A stretch of DNA of 64,000 nt from the NCBI GenBank assembly GCA_012034865.1, contig JAAUOM010000002.1:1-64000 (forward strand), read 5' to 3'. The stretch comes from Acaryochloris sp. CRU_2_0. Its GTDB lineage: Bacteria > Cyanobacteriota > Cyanobacteriia > Thermosynechococcales > Thermosynechococcaceae. The first letter of the stretch is position 1. Every line of letters begins with the position of its first letter. The position numbers and the translations under genes are program-made. The notes beneath the pieces are model-generated. The model searched no databases and was not told where the DNA came from. It saw only the letters and a list, made by a program, of their open reading frames with translations. Shown one piece after another: positions 28,664 to 39,362 of the stretch.

Positions 28664-29872
28664 TCAGCGCAAAAGTAAGCGAATCGGTCGGATCAAATAA
28701 TATAAAAAATATAAATAATGTGGCAGAGGAATAAATTCTTTATCTTTAATATTGGGAACTAGTTTTAGGAAAAATTGAAGTATTGGGCGATGAAGATCCC
28801 ATAGGCAACCTAACTTATTTTTTGTTTTTTCAATCATCCTTAAGTGCAGGAAAAATTTCTCTGAGGTAAACTGTGTACTTAAAAGGTTATCACGCCAAAA
28901 TAATCGCTTAGAGAATTCATTAGCAAGGTATCGACTTTCTGGGTGTGCTGCGATCCTTTTAGACACAGCTAAGGGGAGCTTTACATCTAAGAACTCATGG
29001 GCTAGAAGCAAACCTAATAAAAGCATTCTCTCGCACCCTAAGTTTCTAGATTCTTGTAATAAATTTTCCCAGTTAATTGTTGGATGTTGCTGGATACATT
29101 CAGCAACATCACAAATCCATTTCAGACTTCTCCAACATTCTTTAGAGCCATGAATGCAAAGGTACATTAGTAAATCTTCTGTACCAAAACTGTAGAGAGT
29201 ATGTCCAGAAATTGATATTAATTGACGACGTTCCCATAGGAAATCCAAGGTAAAACTAGAAGATAGAAAACGTTCTACAGTTAGATCTTGATGCAGATCG
29301 ATGGAAACAATTCCATTTGTAAAGGAATACTCACTTTTAGATCGGCGTAGCGCCAGTTCAAAATCTCTATTCAGAAAGTTCCACTCATAAGCAGGGTGAT
29401 ATCCTGTATCAGTCAGCAAATCAAACGCTTTCATAAAATCCTGTTTGCAAACTAGGATATCTAAATCACAAAAATGACGAAGTCCTAAATTTTGATAGGC
29501 TGATATAGCTAGAACAGGGCCTTTGAAAGAAATTGCACGAATATCATACTTCTTGAACAAAAAGAGGAGTTTCAGCAATTCTCTTAAGAAGAGTGTATTT
29601 TTTAATGCAATGTTATGAGCATAATTTTTAAGTTGTTGCTGAATGTTATTTGGAATAGCTTCAAAATCAATCAATTTTAGATTGTGATAGAGCAGAGGGA
29701 GAACACCATGAGCAATTGCAGTTTCAATTAAATATGACCAATCAAGGCCTTGTCCTAAATTTTTTTGTATCTGTTGCGTAGTTTCAGAATCTACATAAGT
29801 TCTTGCACAATAAAGAATTAACTTTATTTCTGGAGAAAAATCATTTTTTTTCAATTTTGTTATTTGATTCAT
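28664..29872 (-). CDS. Nucleotidyltransferase-family protein (NTP_transf_5-like)
   Basis: 402 residues. YDIRAISFKGPVLAISAYQN, LGLRHFCDLDILVCKQDFMK and SIDLHQDLTVE form the core of the uncharacterised nucleotidyltransferase family PF14907; the DLDILV pair would be the metal-binding Asp residues. LMYLCIHGSKECWRSLKWIC is another family motif. It often occurs in polysaccharide loci and in RiPP/lasso clusters of cyanobacteria and proteobacteria. Here it is in the exopolysaccharide operon, 16 kb from the lasso genes. Substrate unknown. Confidence 0.78.
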   Translation of the reverse strand: MNQITKLKKNDFSPEIKLILYCARTYVDSETTQQIQKNLGQGLDWSYLIETAIAHGVLPLLYHNLKLIDFEAIPNNIQQQLKNYAHNIALKNTLFLRELLKLLFLFKKYDIRAISFKGPVLAISAYQNLGLRHFCDLDILVCKQDFMKAFDLLTDTGYHPAYEWNFLNRDFELALRRSKSEYSFTNGIVSIDLHQDLTVERFLSSSFTLDFLWERRQLISISGHTLYSFGTEDLLMYLCIHGSKECWRSLKWICDVAECIQQHPTINWENLLQESRNLGCERMLLLGLLLAHEFLDVKLPLAVSKRIAAHPESRYLANEFSKRLFWRDNLLSTQFTSEKFFLHLRMIEKTKNKLGCLWDLHRPILQFFLKLVPNIKDKEFIPLPHYLYFLYYLIRPIRLLLR

Positions 29873-29985
29873 TAATAGACAAAATAACCTTTATAGAGAC
29901 AATAAAATACAATTCGTTATTTTTACTGTACAAAAGAGCTAATTTTCTCGTATTAACACCTCCATGTGTTTCCCTTTGATTCATA

Positions 29986-31167
29986 TTAGGCGATGTTGCC
30001 CAGAGATTCTTCTATCACGCGATCTATAGAACTAATACTTGCCTCTAGTGAAAACCTAGCCTTAGCGTGTTCTTGCCCATATTTGGCAAGGGATGCCGCT
30101 GTGAGGGGATCGGCTAAAACTGTATGAATGGTTTTTGCTAGGGTTGCTGCGTCTCCAGGGGGGACTAAACGTCCTGTTACCCCATCCTCAATGATCTCAG
30201 GCATACCTCCAGTTGCACTAGCAATGACAGGTTTTTGTGCCAGTTGCCCTTCAATGGCCATTCGAGCACAGGGTTCAGGTTCTGTTGAGGTATGAACCAC
30301 AATATCGCAGGTAGACATTAAAACGGGCACATCTGTGCGAAAGCCTAGCCAGTGTACACGATCAGCAATCTCTGGATCAGCCATCATCACTTTGAGTTGA
30401 GAAACGTATTCCTCCTCACCAAAAAGGGCATCACCCACAATTAAGGCATGTACAGTTTTAGGCAACTCTTTCATCGCCTCTACTAAAACATGTTGTCCCT
30501 TCCAGAAAGATAAGCGACTAAACACACCGATAAGCGAAGCCTCCCCAACTCCTAATGTTTGGCGGATGGCATGGGTTTGCTCAGGGGTAACTTGGTCAAA
30601 AGCATCCGTGGGAATTCCATCGTAAACAACCCGCACCAACTGTTCCCGTCCCCCTACAGCAATAAAGTCATTGGCTGCTGCTTGAGAAACCACTAATACC
30701 TTAGCAACACAGTGGTTCGCTAACCAAACGGCAATCCGCCGATTCAGACGACTAAAATGTCGTGCCGTCATAATATCCCGCAAATGCCAAAGGACGGGAG
30801 GCCCTCCCCTGAGTCTAGCCAGAGAAGCTACTACAAAAGCCTTTTGCGAATTGGTATGAATGACCTCAAACTCTTGCGCTAGGTCTGCAACTTCAGCAGC
30901 GAGTTGCCAAAGCGCAGGAATCGTTTTGATTGATGCCAAGCCGCTAGAAGTTCGCACTCCCAGAATGGACGGGGAGGCTGAAATGACTTTGACCTTTACC
31001 CCTAACGCTTCTAAACGCTCCCGTAAGGGACCATCGGATAGTAGCAAAACTTGACTCGTAGTACGATAAGCTACCGCCATATCTAGCAGACAATATTCAG
31101 CCCCTCCCATGACAGCAGTATGATTCATGAACAACACGTGATGACGCTTCTGTTGGCTGTTAAGCAT
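29986..31167 (-). CDS. GT4-type glycosyltransferase
   Basis: 393 residues. The N-terminal domain has HHVLFMNHTAVMGGAEYCLL, the donor domain IGVFSRLSFWKGQHVLVEAM, VHWLGFRTDVPVLMSTCDIV and EPCARMAIEGQLAQKPVIAS followed by GGMPEIIEDGVTGRLVPPGD: classical GT4 GT-B features including the E-x7-E pair. It overlaps the next upstream gene (31160) by eight bases. Confidence 0.9.
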   Translation of the reverse strand: MLNSQQKRHHVLFMNHTAVMGGAEYCLLDMAVAYRTTSQVLLLSDGPLRERLEALGVKVKVISASPSILGVRTSSGLASIKTIPALWQLAAEVADLAQEFEVIHTNSQKAFVVASLARLRGGPPVLWHLRDIMTARHFSRLNRRIAVWLANHCVAKVLVVSQAAANDFIAVGGREQLVRVVYDGIPTDAFDQVTPEQTHAIRQTLGVGEASLIGVFSRLSFWKGQHVLVEAMKELPKTVHALIVGDALFGEEEYVSQLKVMMADPEIADRVHWLGFRTDVPVLMSTCDIVVHTSTEPEPCARMAIEGQLAQKPVIASATGGMPEIIEDGVTGRLVPPGDAATLAKTIHTVLADPLTAASLAKYGQEHAKARFSLEASISSIDRVIEESLGNIA

Positions 31168-32308
31168 ATCGATCTAAAGTGTTCTGGTAAATAGACTGGA
31201 TCTTTTGGGTGATCATTGGCCAGGTATAGTTGTGCTGAATGTAATCCTGACACGCCTTTTTACTAGGCATCTGACGCTCTCCTGATAGCGCTTGCTGAAT
31301 TCCTTGGCTTAATTGCTCAGTAGAGCAACCCTCAAAAACAAGATCTTCGCAAAATGGTTGTAAGATTTCGGGAATGCCACCCACCGGAGTTCCCAGAATT
31401 GGTGTGCCTGCCGCTAAAGATTCCAGTACAATTAATCCAAACCCCTCTAATGTGGCCGTGGGTATTACAGATAGATCAGCAGCACTATAAGCCCAGTCGA
31501 GTTGCTGATCAGTCAGATAACCTAGCAGATTAGCCTGATGAGTTAACTCCAACACTTCGATCTGGTCTTGTAGCGTTGCTTTCAATTCACCTTTTCCAGC
31601 AATCATTAACAGGACATCTGGGTACTGTCGGCATACCGATCGCATAGCCGCAATGAGATTCTCTAAACCCATTCGTCTTGAGAGTCGTCGTGCCGTAAAA
31701 ATAATAAAGCGCTCTTGAGGCCAACCCAGCTTTTCTCTAAGTTCTCTTTTGGATAAAGCAGTGTCAAAACGTCTAATGTCAATTCCTCCAGGCACAATAT
31801 GAATACGTTCTATTGGCACTTGATAAGTGTGAGATAGGATGTCCTGGTAGGCTTTTGAGAGGACAATAAAGTTGGCTGCCCGCTGAAAAACAGCCTGTTC
31901 CATGGCTTTGCGCAGCCAATTATCTCCTTTTTTATTACTTTCTATAATACTTTCCAGTGCCCAAGGACCATGAAAGTGAACCACCAAGGGACATTGCTTT
32001 AATTGGTCAAGGATGAGAAAGGTGTACAAAGCAAAATGGGAGGAGATTAAGGAGTAATCATTCTCACCCAAGAGCTGATGGGCAATTCTGCGAAGAGCAG
32101 ATAAGCGCTGCCAGATGGAAGCGTCATGAGGCGCAAAGCCATAAACGCGAGGATCAGTATTTTGCAGAACTGGGGTTGATCCAGTTACTAAACCGACTGT
32201 TTCACCATTAACGGTGGGTAGACAACGGATAAAATCATAGTAATATCGCTCCAGTCCGCCCACGCCTTTGTCTGGGAACCAGTCCATTCCTATTTGCAGT
32301 GTTTTCAT
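31160..32308 (-). CDS. GT4-type glycosyltransferase
   Basis: 382 residues from ATG 32308, which shares one base with the stop of the preceding gene (TGATG). MKTLQIGMDWFPDKGVGGLE starts the acceptor domain; PLVVHFHGPWALESI, IVPGGIDIRRFD, IIFTARRLSRRMGLENLIAA and EGFGLIVLESLAAGTPILGT give the GT4 donor domain. Probably adds a sugar to the lipid-linked exopolysaccharide repeat unit. Confidence 0.9.
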   Translation of the reverse strand: MKTLQIGMDWFPDKGVGGLERYYYDFIRCLPTVNGETVGLVTGSTPVLQNTDPRVYGFAPHDASIWQRLSALRRIAHQLLGENDYSLISSHFALYTFLILDQLKQCPLVVHFHGPWALESIIESNKKGDNWLRKAMEQAVFQRAANFIVLSKAYQDILSHTYQVPIERIHIVPGGIDIRRFDTALSKRELREKLGWPQERFIIFTARRLSRRMGLENLIAAMRSVCRQYPDVLLMIAGKGELKATLQDQIEVLELTHQANLLGYLTDQQLDWAYSAADLSVIPTATLEGFGLIVLESLAAGTPILGTPVGGIPEILQPFCEDLVFEGCSTEQLSQGIQQALSGERQMPSKKACQDYIQHNYTWPMITQKIQSIYQNTLDRYA

Positions 32309-33470
32309 CAACGCTGCCCTCTTTTGGCTAATGCTTTCTCGTATACCGTAAGCCTTTCTTGAGCAATACGCTGCCAACTATATTTTTGAGCCGTTGCATA
32401 GGCGTTGCGACGCAGTTGATCTAGGTAGGCTCGATCGGTAATCAATCGCTCTAGGGCTTGCTCAATGGCTTGGGTGTCACGGAAGGGAACTATGATCGCA
32501 TCCTGTCCATCTTGGACAATATCCATCGGTCCTGGGGCAGGGGTTGTAATTGTAGCTAGCCCACAGGCCATTGCCTCAATTAAAGTTTTGCCAAACCCTT
32601 CTGAAAGGGTAGGAAACAGGTTAATTTGATGACCTTTAAGCAGATCGGGTAAGGTTTTGTGGATAAAGTAAGGGATGACGGTGACGCGATCGCGCACAGA
32701 AGGGTCAAAATCTGCTTGCACCTTTAATGCCTCTCCGCCGCCAACCGTTGGTGGTTCAGTCCCCAACAAGCTCACGCGAACATTCTCATACTTAGCCAGC
32801 ACTCGACTCAAGGCTGGAACACTGTAATCAATGCCTTTGCGTTGTACATAGGAACCTATCTGTGCAATACGAATAATGGAAGGATTGGGGGGTGTTTCTT
32901 CAAAAGGCAAGTTGAGAAACTCGTCAGGGATGCCATTAGGGAAAACATAAGCTCGGTCTGGTTTTACCCCTAAATGGTTGACCGCATAATCTGCATCTTG
33001 ATGGTTGAGAAAAAAGCGGCATCTGCACACCTAAGAGAAGTTGCAATTTCCCAAAGCTGGATACTGCCTCGGTAGAGGGGATATTTCCAACTCAGTTTCA
33101 TATTGCCCAATTTAGCATCTTCAAGGCGTTCAAGATGTTCCATGTGATCAAGTCCATGGCTTCTAGTGACCAGCAAAGGAGATTTTTTGGTCAACGGACG
33201 CAAAAAACTTCCCCATATCCACGCATCACCCGTAGATGCATCAATCACGTCAATGTGCTGTTCCTTTAAAACTTGCAAGATTTTGCAGGTGGTGAATTCA
33301 GGAAAAACTAAATCCTTCGATCTTAAACTCATCCGGCCAGGCAGATCATCATAGGCATAATAAATAACTTGATGACCCTGTTTGGTATAATTCTCACCCA
33401 GACTTAAGGTGCTTCCTGCTGCCCCAGAATTAGGATCAAGATATTCATGTAGTGTCAATAGAATTTTCAT
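32308..33470 (-). pseudogene. GT4-type glycosyltransferase, frameshifted
   Basis: ATG 33470 starts MKILLTLHEYLDPNSGAAGS and runs to SLRCADAAFF, after which the frame breaks at the A6 run 33010-33015 (T6 on the coding strand). One added base gives LNHQDADYAVNHLGVKPDRA and continues with FPNGIPDEFL, RIAQIGSYVQRKGIDYSVPA and PTLSEGFGKTLIEAMACGLA. The repaired protein is 387 residues with a complete GT-B fold. The 3' end shares one base with the next gene start. Confidence 0.87.
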
Positions 33471-33574
33471 GGTTTTACTAAGGCAACTATATAAGTATTT
33501 TGAATTTACCAGCTAGAAAGAAAATGTATTCCAAAGCTATTCAATCAACAAAATATAATTAAAAAAATCCTAGA

Positions 33575-34288
33575 TTACTGCACCTTACAAAAATAGATAT
33601 CATCTTTCTCTATATCAAAGCCAAATTTTTTCCGCGTGCTTGGATCAAATTTTTCTACATAGGGAATTACTGAAACTTGAAAACCTGCTTTTTCCAGGCG
33701 ATTCTTGTAGTCACGTCCATACACCCGGACATGATCACTCTGGCCAAAAAGCTTTTCGCGTTCTTGTGGATCAGTGATACTCAAATCTTCATAGGTTTGT
33801 TCTCTTAAAATGGGAACTTGTAGAATGGCCCATCCATCAGATTTTAGAACTCTTGACAGTTCACTCATCGCTTTAGCATCATCGGGAATATGTTCTAGGA
33901 CATGGGAACAGTAAATAACATCAAAGCTATTGTCAGAATATTGAATATCTGTTAGATCCATTTTGACCATTGCCGAGTTGTTTAAATCTGCTGTTAAATA
34001 ATCGATAGAATGACATTCAGCAAGTTTATTCACTAGACAATCTTCAGGAGCAATGTGAAGCATCTTCTTTTTAGTTGAAGAGAACAAGTCAGTTTCTTGG
34101 TTTAGAAATAACCAGATCAACCGATGCCTTTCCAAGCTGTAGCATACAGGACAGATTGCATTTAGCCTGAGGTAAACTGTGTGCATAGGCTTAAATACTC
34201 GCAAACTTGATGCACAAATTGGGCAATAATGTTTTGTGCCAAAGTTTATAGTTTTTTTTGAAATTCTTTTCAAGAAATTTGAAGACAT
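33575..34288 (-). CDS. Class I SAM-dependent methyltransferase
   Basis: 237 residues. An N-terminal zinc-ribbon-like pair (CPICASSLR and CPVCYSLERHR) precedes the SAM domain: MLHIAPEDCLVNKLAE (motif I position), VKMDLTDIQYSDNSFDVIYC, SHVLEHIPDDAKAMSELSRV and GWAILQVPILREQTYED. The HVLEHI and VLKSDG steps are characteristic of Methyltransf_11/25 enzymes. In an exopolysaccharide operon it probably methylates a sugar or a repeat-unit end. Confidence 0.85.
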   Translation of the reverse strand: MSSNFLKRISKKTINFGTKHYCPICASSLRVFKPMHTVYLRLNAICPVCYSLERHRLIWLFLNQETDLFSSTKKKMLHIAPEDCLVNKLAECHSIDYLTADLNNSAMVKMDLTDIQYSDNSFDVIYCSHVLEHIPDDAKAMSELSRVLKSDGWAILQVPILREQTYEDLSITDPQEREKLFGQSDHVRVYGRDYKNRLEKAGFQVSVIPYVEKFDPSTRKKFGFDIEKDDIYFCKVQ

Positions 34289-34367
34289 AACAAAACGATA
34301 TTTAAGTAGTCAAATAAACTACAGCAGATTGCAACGAGGTACATCACAGGCTTGCCATAAGAGCATT

Positions 34368-35827
34368 TCAGGGGTCTTTCTGCACCTCGCTTAGATGAAA
34401 TCTGCTGTAAATACTAGAAGCATCTTCAAGGTATTGCATAGCATTATGATATTTATAAGCCGCTAGTCCAAGGCTGAGGAATGTCCAAACTGTTAAGCCT
34501 GGAAGTTCAGGAAAATATTGAGCAGAGAACATCATTGGCATTAATCCAAAACAAATTATCTTGATAATAATCAAAAAATTGTCAGGGCAAGAAGCTTTAG
34601 TTTTTATGATCTTAGCGATAATCATAAAGACGCCTAGGAAGTAAACAATTGTTCCAATTAACCCAAACCATAAAAACATTGGCAAAAAAGTTCCATCTCC
34701 ATCACTAATATTACTAATGGCGTCCAAAGAAAAACCAAATCCTTTACCAATTGGATCAAATACAATATTTGCAAATAAACTGGAGAAAGTTTCTGTTCTA
34801 AGGTTCAGTGCTTCATCACTATCTAGAGATTGGAAACTTAAAAATCTCTGAATAACCAGTTCACCAAATTGGCTAAGCGATAGAACAACGAATAAAATTA
34901 GTGAAAATATGACAGCTATCAGTATTATGATTTTGGATTGCTGTTTTGGTTTTTTGAGGCAATATATAGTGTTACAACCAAAAGCAAACATAGCCATCCA
35001 GTTCGGACAACACTTGCCAAAAGTGTGATAACTCCAAATAGCAACACCAAATATTGAGTCCAGTTGAAGGGCGGACATAGAGACAACAAGATACCAGGGA
35101 TCAGAGGAAATACAAGTTGGTGTGCTGCAGAGGTTGTACTCCATACTCTAATACCAAAAGACTCAGGTGTTCCTCTAGCTGCAAGCTCAGTTAAAGTTAA
35201 GAAAAAGCGATCCCAGGCTGGAGCTACAACATACTGATATATTCCATAAAGACCCATCACTAAAACGCCATTAATAAATATATTATTAATTGAACGACTT
35301 AAGGTAGGGTATTCTTGCCAGTAAGAGTATAAATGAAAACCAAAAATAATTGGACAAAGGAAACCAAAGATAGAATCAACAATAGAAAAATCTGTCAACG
35401 GATTATTAATAATTCCGATTAAAGTTCCATATACAACACTACCAACACATAGAATGAAGGGTAAACCAATAGACCTGAGTTCTTTAGGAAAAAGACGGAT
35501 AAAAGTCAAAGATGAAATTAGAGTTACAAATTCAGGCGTTGTATAGAATCCTCCCATGGTGTATTCACCAGACTGATAATCAATTAAACGGCGAATTAAA
35601 CCACTGAGAAACCACAACCAAAAAGTGTAAAGGATATATAGCCTTGGGTAATACTGAAAAAGATAGATACCTACTGCAAAGGAACAAATTGGATAGAGAA
35701 AAATTAGAAAGCGACCCGCACCAGCTAAAAAAAATAATCCTAGAAAACTAAATAATCCAAAGATAGCTAGCCATCCATATTTTTCGTGAGAACTTGAAGT
35801 CAAACTATCCCTTGAAAAATAATTCAT
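34368..35827 (-). pseudogene. O-antigen ligase/Wzy-type polymerase, frameshifted
   Basis: ATG 35827 gives several hydrophobic helices (AIFGLFSFLGLFFLAGAGRF, IFLYPICSFAVGIYLFQYY and others) and the RGTPESFGIRVWSTTSAAHQ periplasmic loop typical of Wzy/WaaL proteins. The frame ends after YIASKNQNS. Adding one base to the T6 run 34950-34955 (A6 on the coding strand) continues as KKPKQQSKIIILIAVIFSLI and on to 34368, giving about 486 residues and 10-12 helices. It would polymerise the exported repeat units. Confidence 0.82.
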
Positions 35828-35890
35828 AAATGATTGCTCTGTATTCAGATTTTTGACAGTTATAAGTTATGCAATAATCTAATCCAGATA

Positions 35891-37115
35891 TTAAGACTGA
35901 TGGTAAATATCGATTAATTGCTGGGTAAGTTGCTTTATGCTGTAGTGAGTTTCAACGCAAGAGCGGCCAGCCTTTCCCATCCTTAAGCATAGGTCAGGGT
36001 TTTCCATCAAAGCGGCTAATTTCTCAGCGATCGCATCTGCATCCCGCTCAGGTACTAAAAAACCTGACACGCCATCTTCGACAAGCTCTGGAATGCCACT
36101 ATGTTGAGTGCTAATAACGGGAAGCCCCATTGCCATTGCCTCCATGATGGCAACAGGTATTCCTTCTTGATCCCCTTTTCGACCTGTAACACTGGGTGCT
36201 AATAACAGATGAGACTGATTTAAAATTTCAATTACTTCATTTTGAGCTTTCCACCCTAATAATTCAACCCTATTCTCAACCTCAAGTTCACTCATGAAAT
36301 GTTCTAACCTATCACGCAAGTCACCCTCCCCAATGATCCTGTACTTCAGGTTAGGGTACTGTTGTTGAAGTTTAGCAATTGCTCGGATGCCATACTCAAT
36401 CCCTTTTTTCTCGATTAAGCGAGCAACGGTAGTAATCCGAACTTGACCTCTAGAGGGGTTGTCTAGCAATAAACAGAAATTTATTGCAATCAATGCCCAT
36501 ACGATGCACTGTAACTTTATGGGAGCTACATCCTAGTTCAATCAAGCGATTTTTCCAGTGTTCACTGATAGGCAAGAATCGATCGCCCTGCATGAATAAC
36601 TTTTGGTAGGCATTATTACCAGCTTCTTGCAGATATTCAGTGATATCCCAAGCATGAAAGGTAGTATAGAGTTTACCTTGAATTGCTCCTATCTCTTTGA
36701 GCTGCATTCCCAAAATTCCCAAATGCCCAAAGTGGCAATGAATGACGTCGTAGGTTGGGCGCTTCCTTAAGAAAGGAATAATAGCATAGAAAAGTCGTAA
36801 AGAAAGTGCCTGCTTTCCATGTCGAAAGAAATTAAGAGCACGTATGGCCAGAACAGGATCTTGAAACAGACTGCTCACAAATAGGATCAACGCCTTCCCA
36901 ATTCGGAGAAAATAATTACGAGGGATAGATGGATAATAATAGGTGTGATTCAACAGTTGATATTTATCGATGTCGGGATGAATAGCAGTTGGGTTTTGTG
37001 GCTGGGTTGCATAAATATCGATAAGATGGTTTTGCTCAAGGATATTTGTAATTTGACTGAGTATAAATGTCTCTGATACTGATGGAAAATCTCCAACCAA
37101 ACATGCAATATTCAT
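35891..37115 (-). pseudogene. GT4-type glycosyltransferase (colanic-acid-style), frameshifted
   Basis: ATG 37115 opens MNIACLVGDFPSVSETFILS; YDVIHCHFGHLGILGMQLKE, YTTFHAWDITEYLQ and VTVHRMGIDCNKFLFIARQP are typical of WcaL/AmsK-like enzymes. The frame breaks at the G4 run 36455-36458 (one base too many, or two too few) and resumes SRGQVRITTVARLIEKKGIE then LLGWKAQNEVIEIL and EGIPVAIMEAMAMGLPVIST. Repaired length is 407 residues. This is the only break not repaired by adding one base. Confidence 0.85.
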
Positions 37116-37350
37116 GTGATGTATTGTCTTGAAGTAACTCAGAGTCTCGGCAAAAGTTATTTATTAAACGATTTGTCTATATATTTATTTTTTATCTTAA
37201 TACCAATTCGTTTTAGTTCTGCAAATAAGCTAGCATTTGTTGTAAAAGTCTCGCATTTGATCCATAGGTCTAGTCATTGCATTCTTCAATTACGTGAACT
37301 AAGTGAACAGTAAGACTCTCACTGCTTGAATGAGAATAATGAAAGTTTTA

Positions 37351-39291
37351 TCATTGTAGCGATTCTCCTTGAACACATTTTTTCCACCATAGAGCAAGGG
37401 ACATCATTCGCCACAGATATAAGGGATTGTTATAGGCCAGATGCTCATAGCTCTCTGAACTCAGTTGTTGCCAATTTAGGTAGGGACAGTCTAGTGATCC
37501 AATAGCATAGCAAAAGCGCGATTTTGAGGTTAAAAGCCATTGAGTATATGGAAAAGGAAACCCAGCTTTTACTTTACGCCAAGCCACTTCAGGCGGCAAG
37601 ATATCTTTCATCCCTTGTCGGAGAATCCACTTCATCCAACCTTGCCTAACTAAATAGCTAATAGGCAAGCTGAAGGCAAAATCAACAATTCGATAGTCCA
37701 AAAAAGGAAATCTTAACTCTATCGGAATTCCCATGGCTGATTTATTGGAAGATCGCATCCAGTAATTCATACGCCAGTCACCCATGTTATCGATTAGTCG
37801 TTGGTGTAGATCGGAGGATGCTCCTAGTCTGTCGATATGCTGAGGAACAATAAACGGATCAAGAGAGGGGGATGCATTGATTTGAGGTCTTTTGAGGATC
37901 TGTAGGTTCTGAGGCAATAATCGATAGGCTTGGCTAGCATAGCCTAGACCGAATTTCTTAGAACGAGCTTCACTATATAGCAAAAATTCTCGGATGAAGG
38001 GTAGAAGAGATCCTTGACGCAGGAGCATTTGTAGATAAAGGGAGTGGTACTCTCCGGCATAACCAGCAAGCACTTCGTCTCCTGCTCCACCATGAAGGCT
38101 CACCCGAATGCCCTTATCTGCCATTTCTCGCCAGATACTCTGGTGAGTTAGCAGGTTGGGGGAATGGAAGGGTTCTTCGATGAGTTCGATATACTGATCT
38201 GCCTGGGTAAATAGGTCATTGGGGGGAGGGACAAAAACATTATAGTGAAGGCGATCTTGGTAATATTCAGCGACTTTTCGAGCAAAGGATTCTTCATCTG
38301 CTTCAGTCCCCGGGAAAGAAACGGTAAAAGTTTCAATGGGATTGCCACTATGGGCTGCAATAGCAGAGATCGAAGAAGAGTCCATACCACCACTAAGTTC
38401 AACGCCAACGGGAACATCTGCTCGTAAACGGATGCTCACTGCGTCTGTCAGTAAATGTCTGAGTTTTTGAATAGCCTCTGTTGGGCAGATATCTCGTTCT
38501 CGAAGTCTTTGGTTGGAAAGCTGCCAGAAACTTTGAGGATGATAGCTCCCATCCTCTTGAATCCAAGCATAGGAGGCTCTGGGAAAAGTGACAATTCCTT
38601 CATAGAAGGTGGTATCAAAAAGGTCACGCCAACTGTACTGAACAAAGTCAAAGACCGATTGATCACAAATGGAGAAAGCAGAGGAACCAAGGGCAGCAAA
38701 AATTCCCTTAATTTCAGAAGACCAGAATAAACCTTTTGCAGTTTGAGCGATGTAAAGGGGGGAAACACCGATGCGATCGCGCGCCAACAGCACTGCATTT
38801 TTGCGGGTATCGTACAAACTTAAAGCCCAAAACCCATTGAAATGTTGGAAACAATCCGTGCCCCACTCTAGGTAAGCTTCTACCAAAACTTCTGTATCAG
38901 AGTCAGTATAGAAAGTGTGACCCAGGGATTTCAGTTTTTGTCTCAGTTCAACATAATTATAAATTTCACCATTGAAGACCACACAAACTTGACAATCCTT
39001 TGACCAGAATGGCTGATGCCCAGAAGGTGAAATATCAACAATGGAAAAACGGCGATGGCCAAAAGCAATGCGATGGGGAACTGAACCCACTTTAGAGATA
39101 GCTTGGAGGCCAAGCACTCCCTGAGCAGTGTGTGTTGTCGCCAAATTAGTAATGTTTGAGCCTTTGCCAGAGAAAAGAGTTAAACCCTCATCATCAGGTC
39201 CTCGAAATGCAATAGCCCTCGTCATTTGCAAAATCTTCTCTGCTGATATTTCCAGGTGATCAGCTAGAAAATAACCTGAGATTCCACACAT
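37351..39291 (-). CDS. asnB: Asparagine synthase-like glutamine amidotransferase of exopolysaccharide locus
   Basis: 646 residues. It starts MCGISGYF with the catalytic Cys2 of the Ntn glutaminase, and has AFRGPDDEG, FNGEIYNYVELRQ and the ATP-pyrophosphatase loop ELSGGMDSSSISAIA. Both active centres are therefore intact, unlike the lasso cyclase at 48154. AsnB-like proteins are common in exopolysaccharide loci, where they amidate uronic acids or other carboxylates; genuine Asn synthesis is also possible. Confidence 0.85.
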   Translation of the reverse strand: MCGISGYFLADHLEISAEKILQMTRAIAFRGPDDEGLTLFSGKGSNITNLATTHTAQGVLGLQAISKVGSVPHRIAFGHRRFSIVDISPSGHQPFWSKDCQVCVVFNGEIYNYVELRQKLKSLGHTFYTDSDTEVLVEAYLEWGTDCFQHFNGFWALSLYDTRKNAVLLARDRIGVSPLYIAQTAKGLFWSSEIKGIFAALGSSAFSICDQSVFDFVQYSWRDLFDTTFYEGIVTFPRASYAWIQEDGSYHPQSFWQLSNQRLRERDICPTEAIQKLRHLLTDAVSIRLRADVPVGVELSGGMDSSSISAIAAHSGNPIETFTVSFPGTEADEESFARKVAEYYQDRLHYNVFVPPPNDLFTQADQYIELIEEPFHSPNLLTHQSIWREMADKGIRVSLHGGAGDEVLAGYAGEYHSLYLQMLLRQGSLLPFIREFLLYSEARSKKFGLGYASQAYRLLPQNLQILKRPQINASPSLDPFIVPQHIDRLGASSDLHQRLIDNMGDWRMNYWMRSSNKSAMGIPIELRFPFLDYRIVDFAFSLPISYLVRQGWMKWILRQGMKDILPPEVAWRKVKAGFPFPYTQWLLTSKSRFCYAIGSLDCPYLNWQQLSSESYEHLAYNNPLYLWRMMSLALWWKKCVQGESLQ

Positions 39292-39362
39292 ATTTATTGT
39301 CTACCTAAGATTTCCTTGGGAGGTTGTTAACCTTAGCAGTATCACCTTCAAAGAATTATAAT

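Noticed and set aside
37351-39291. Second asparagine synthase as an alternative lasso cyclase
   Set aside because: It keeps Cys2 and lies within the exopolysaccharide operon without B1/B2 or precursor nearby.
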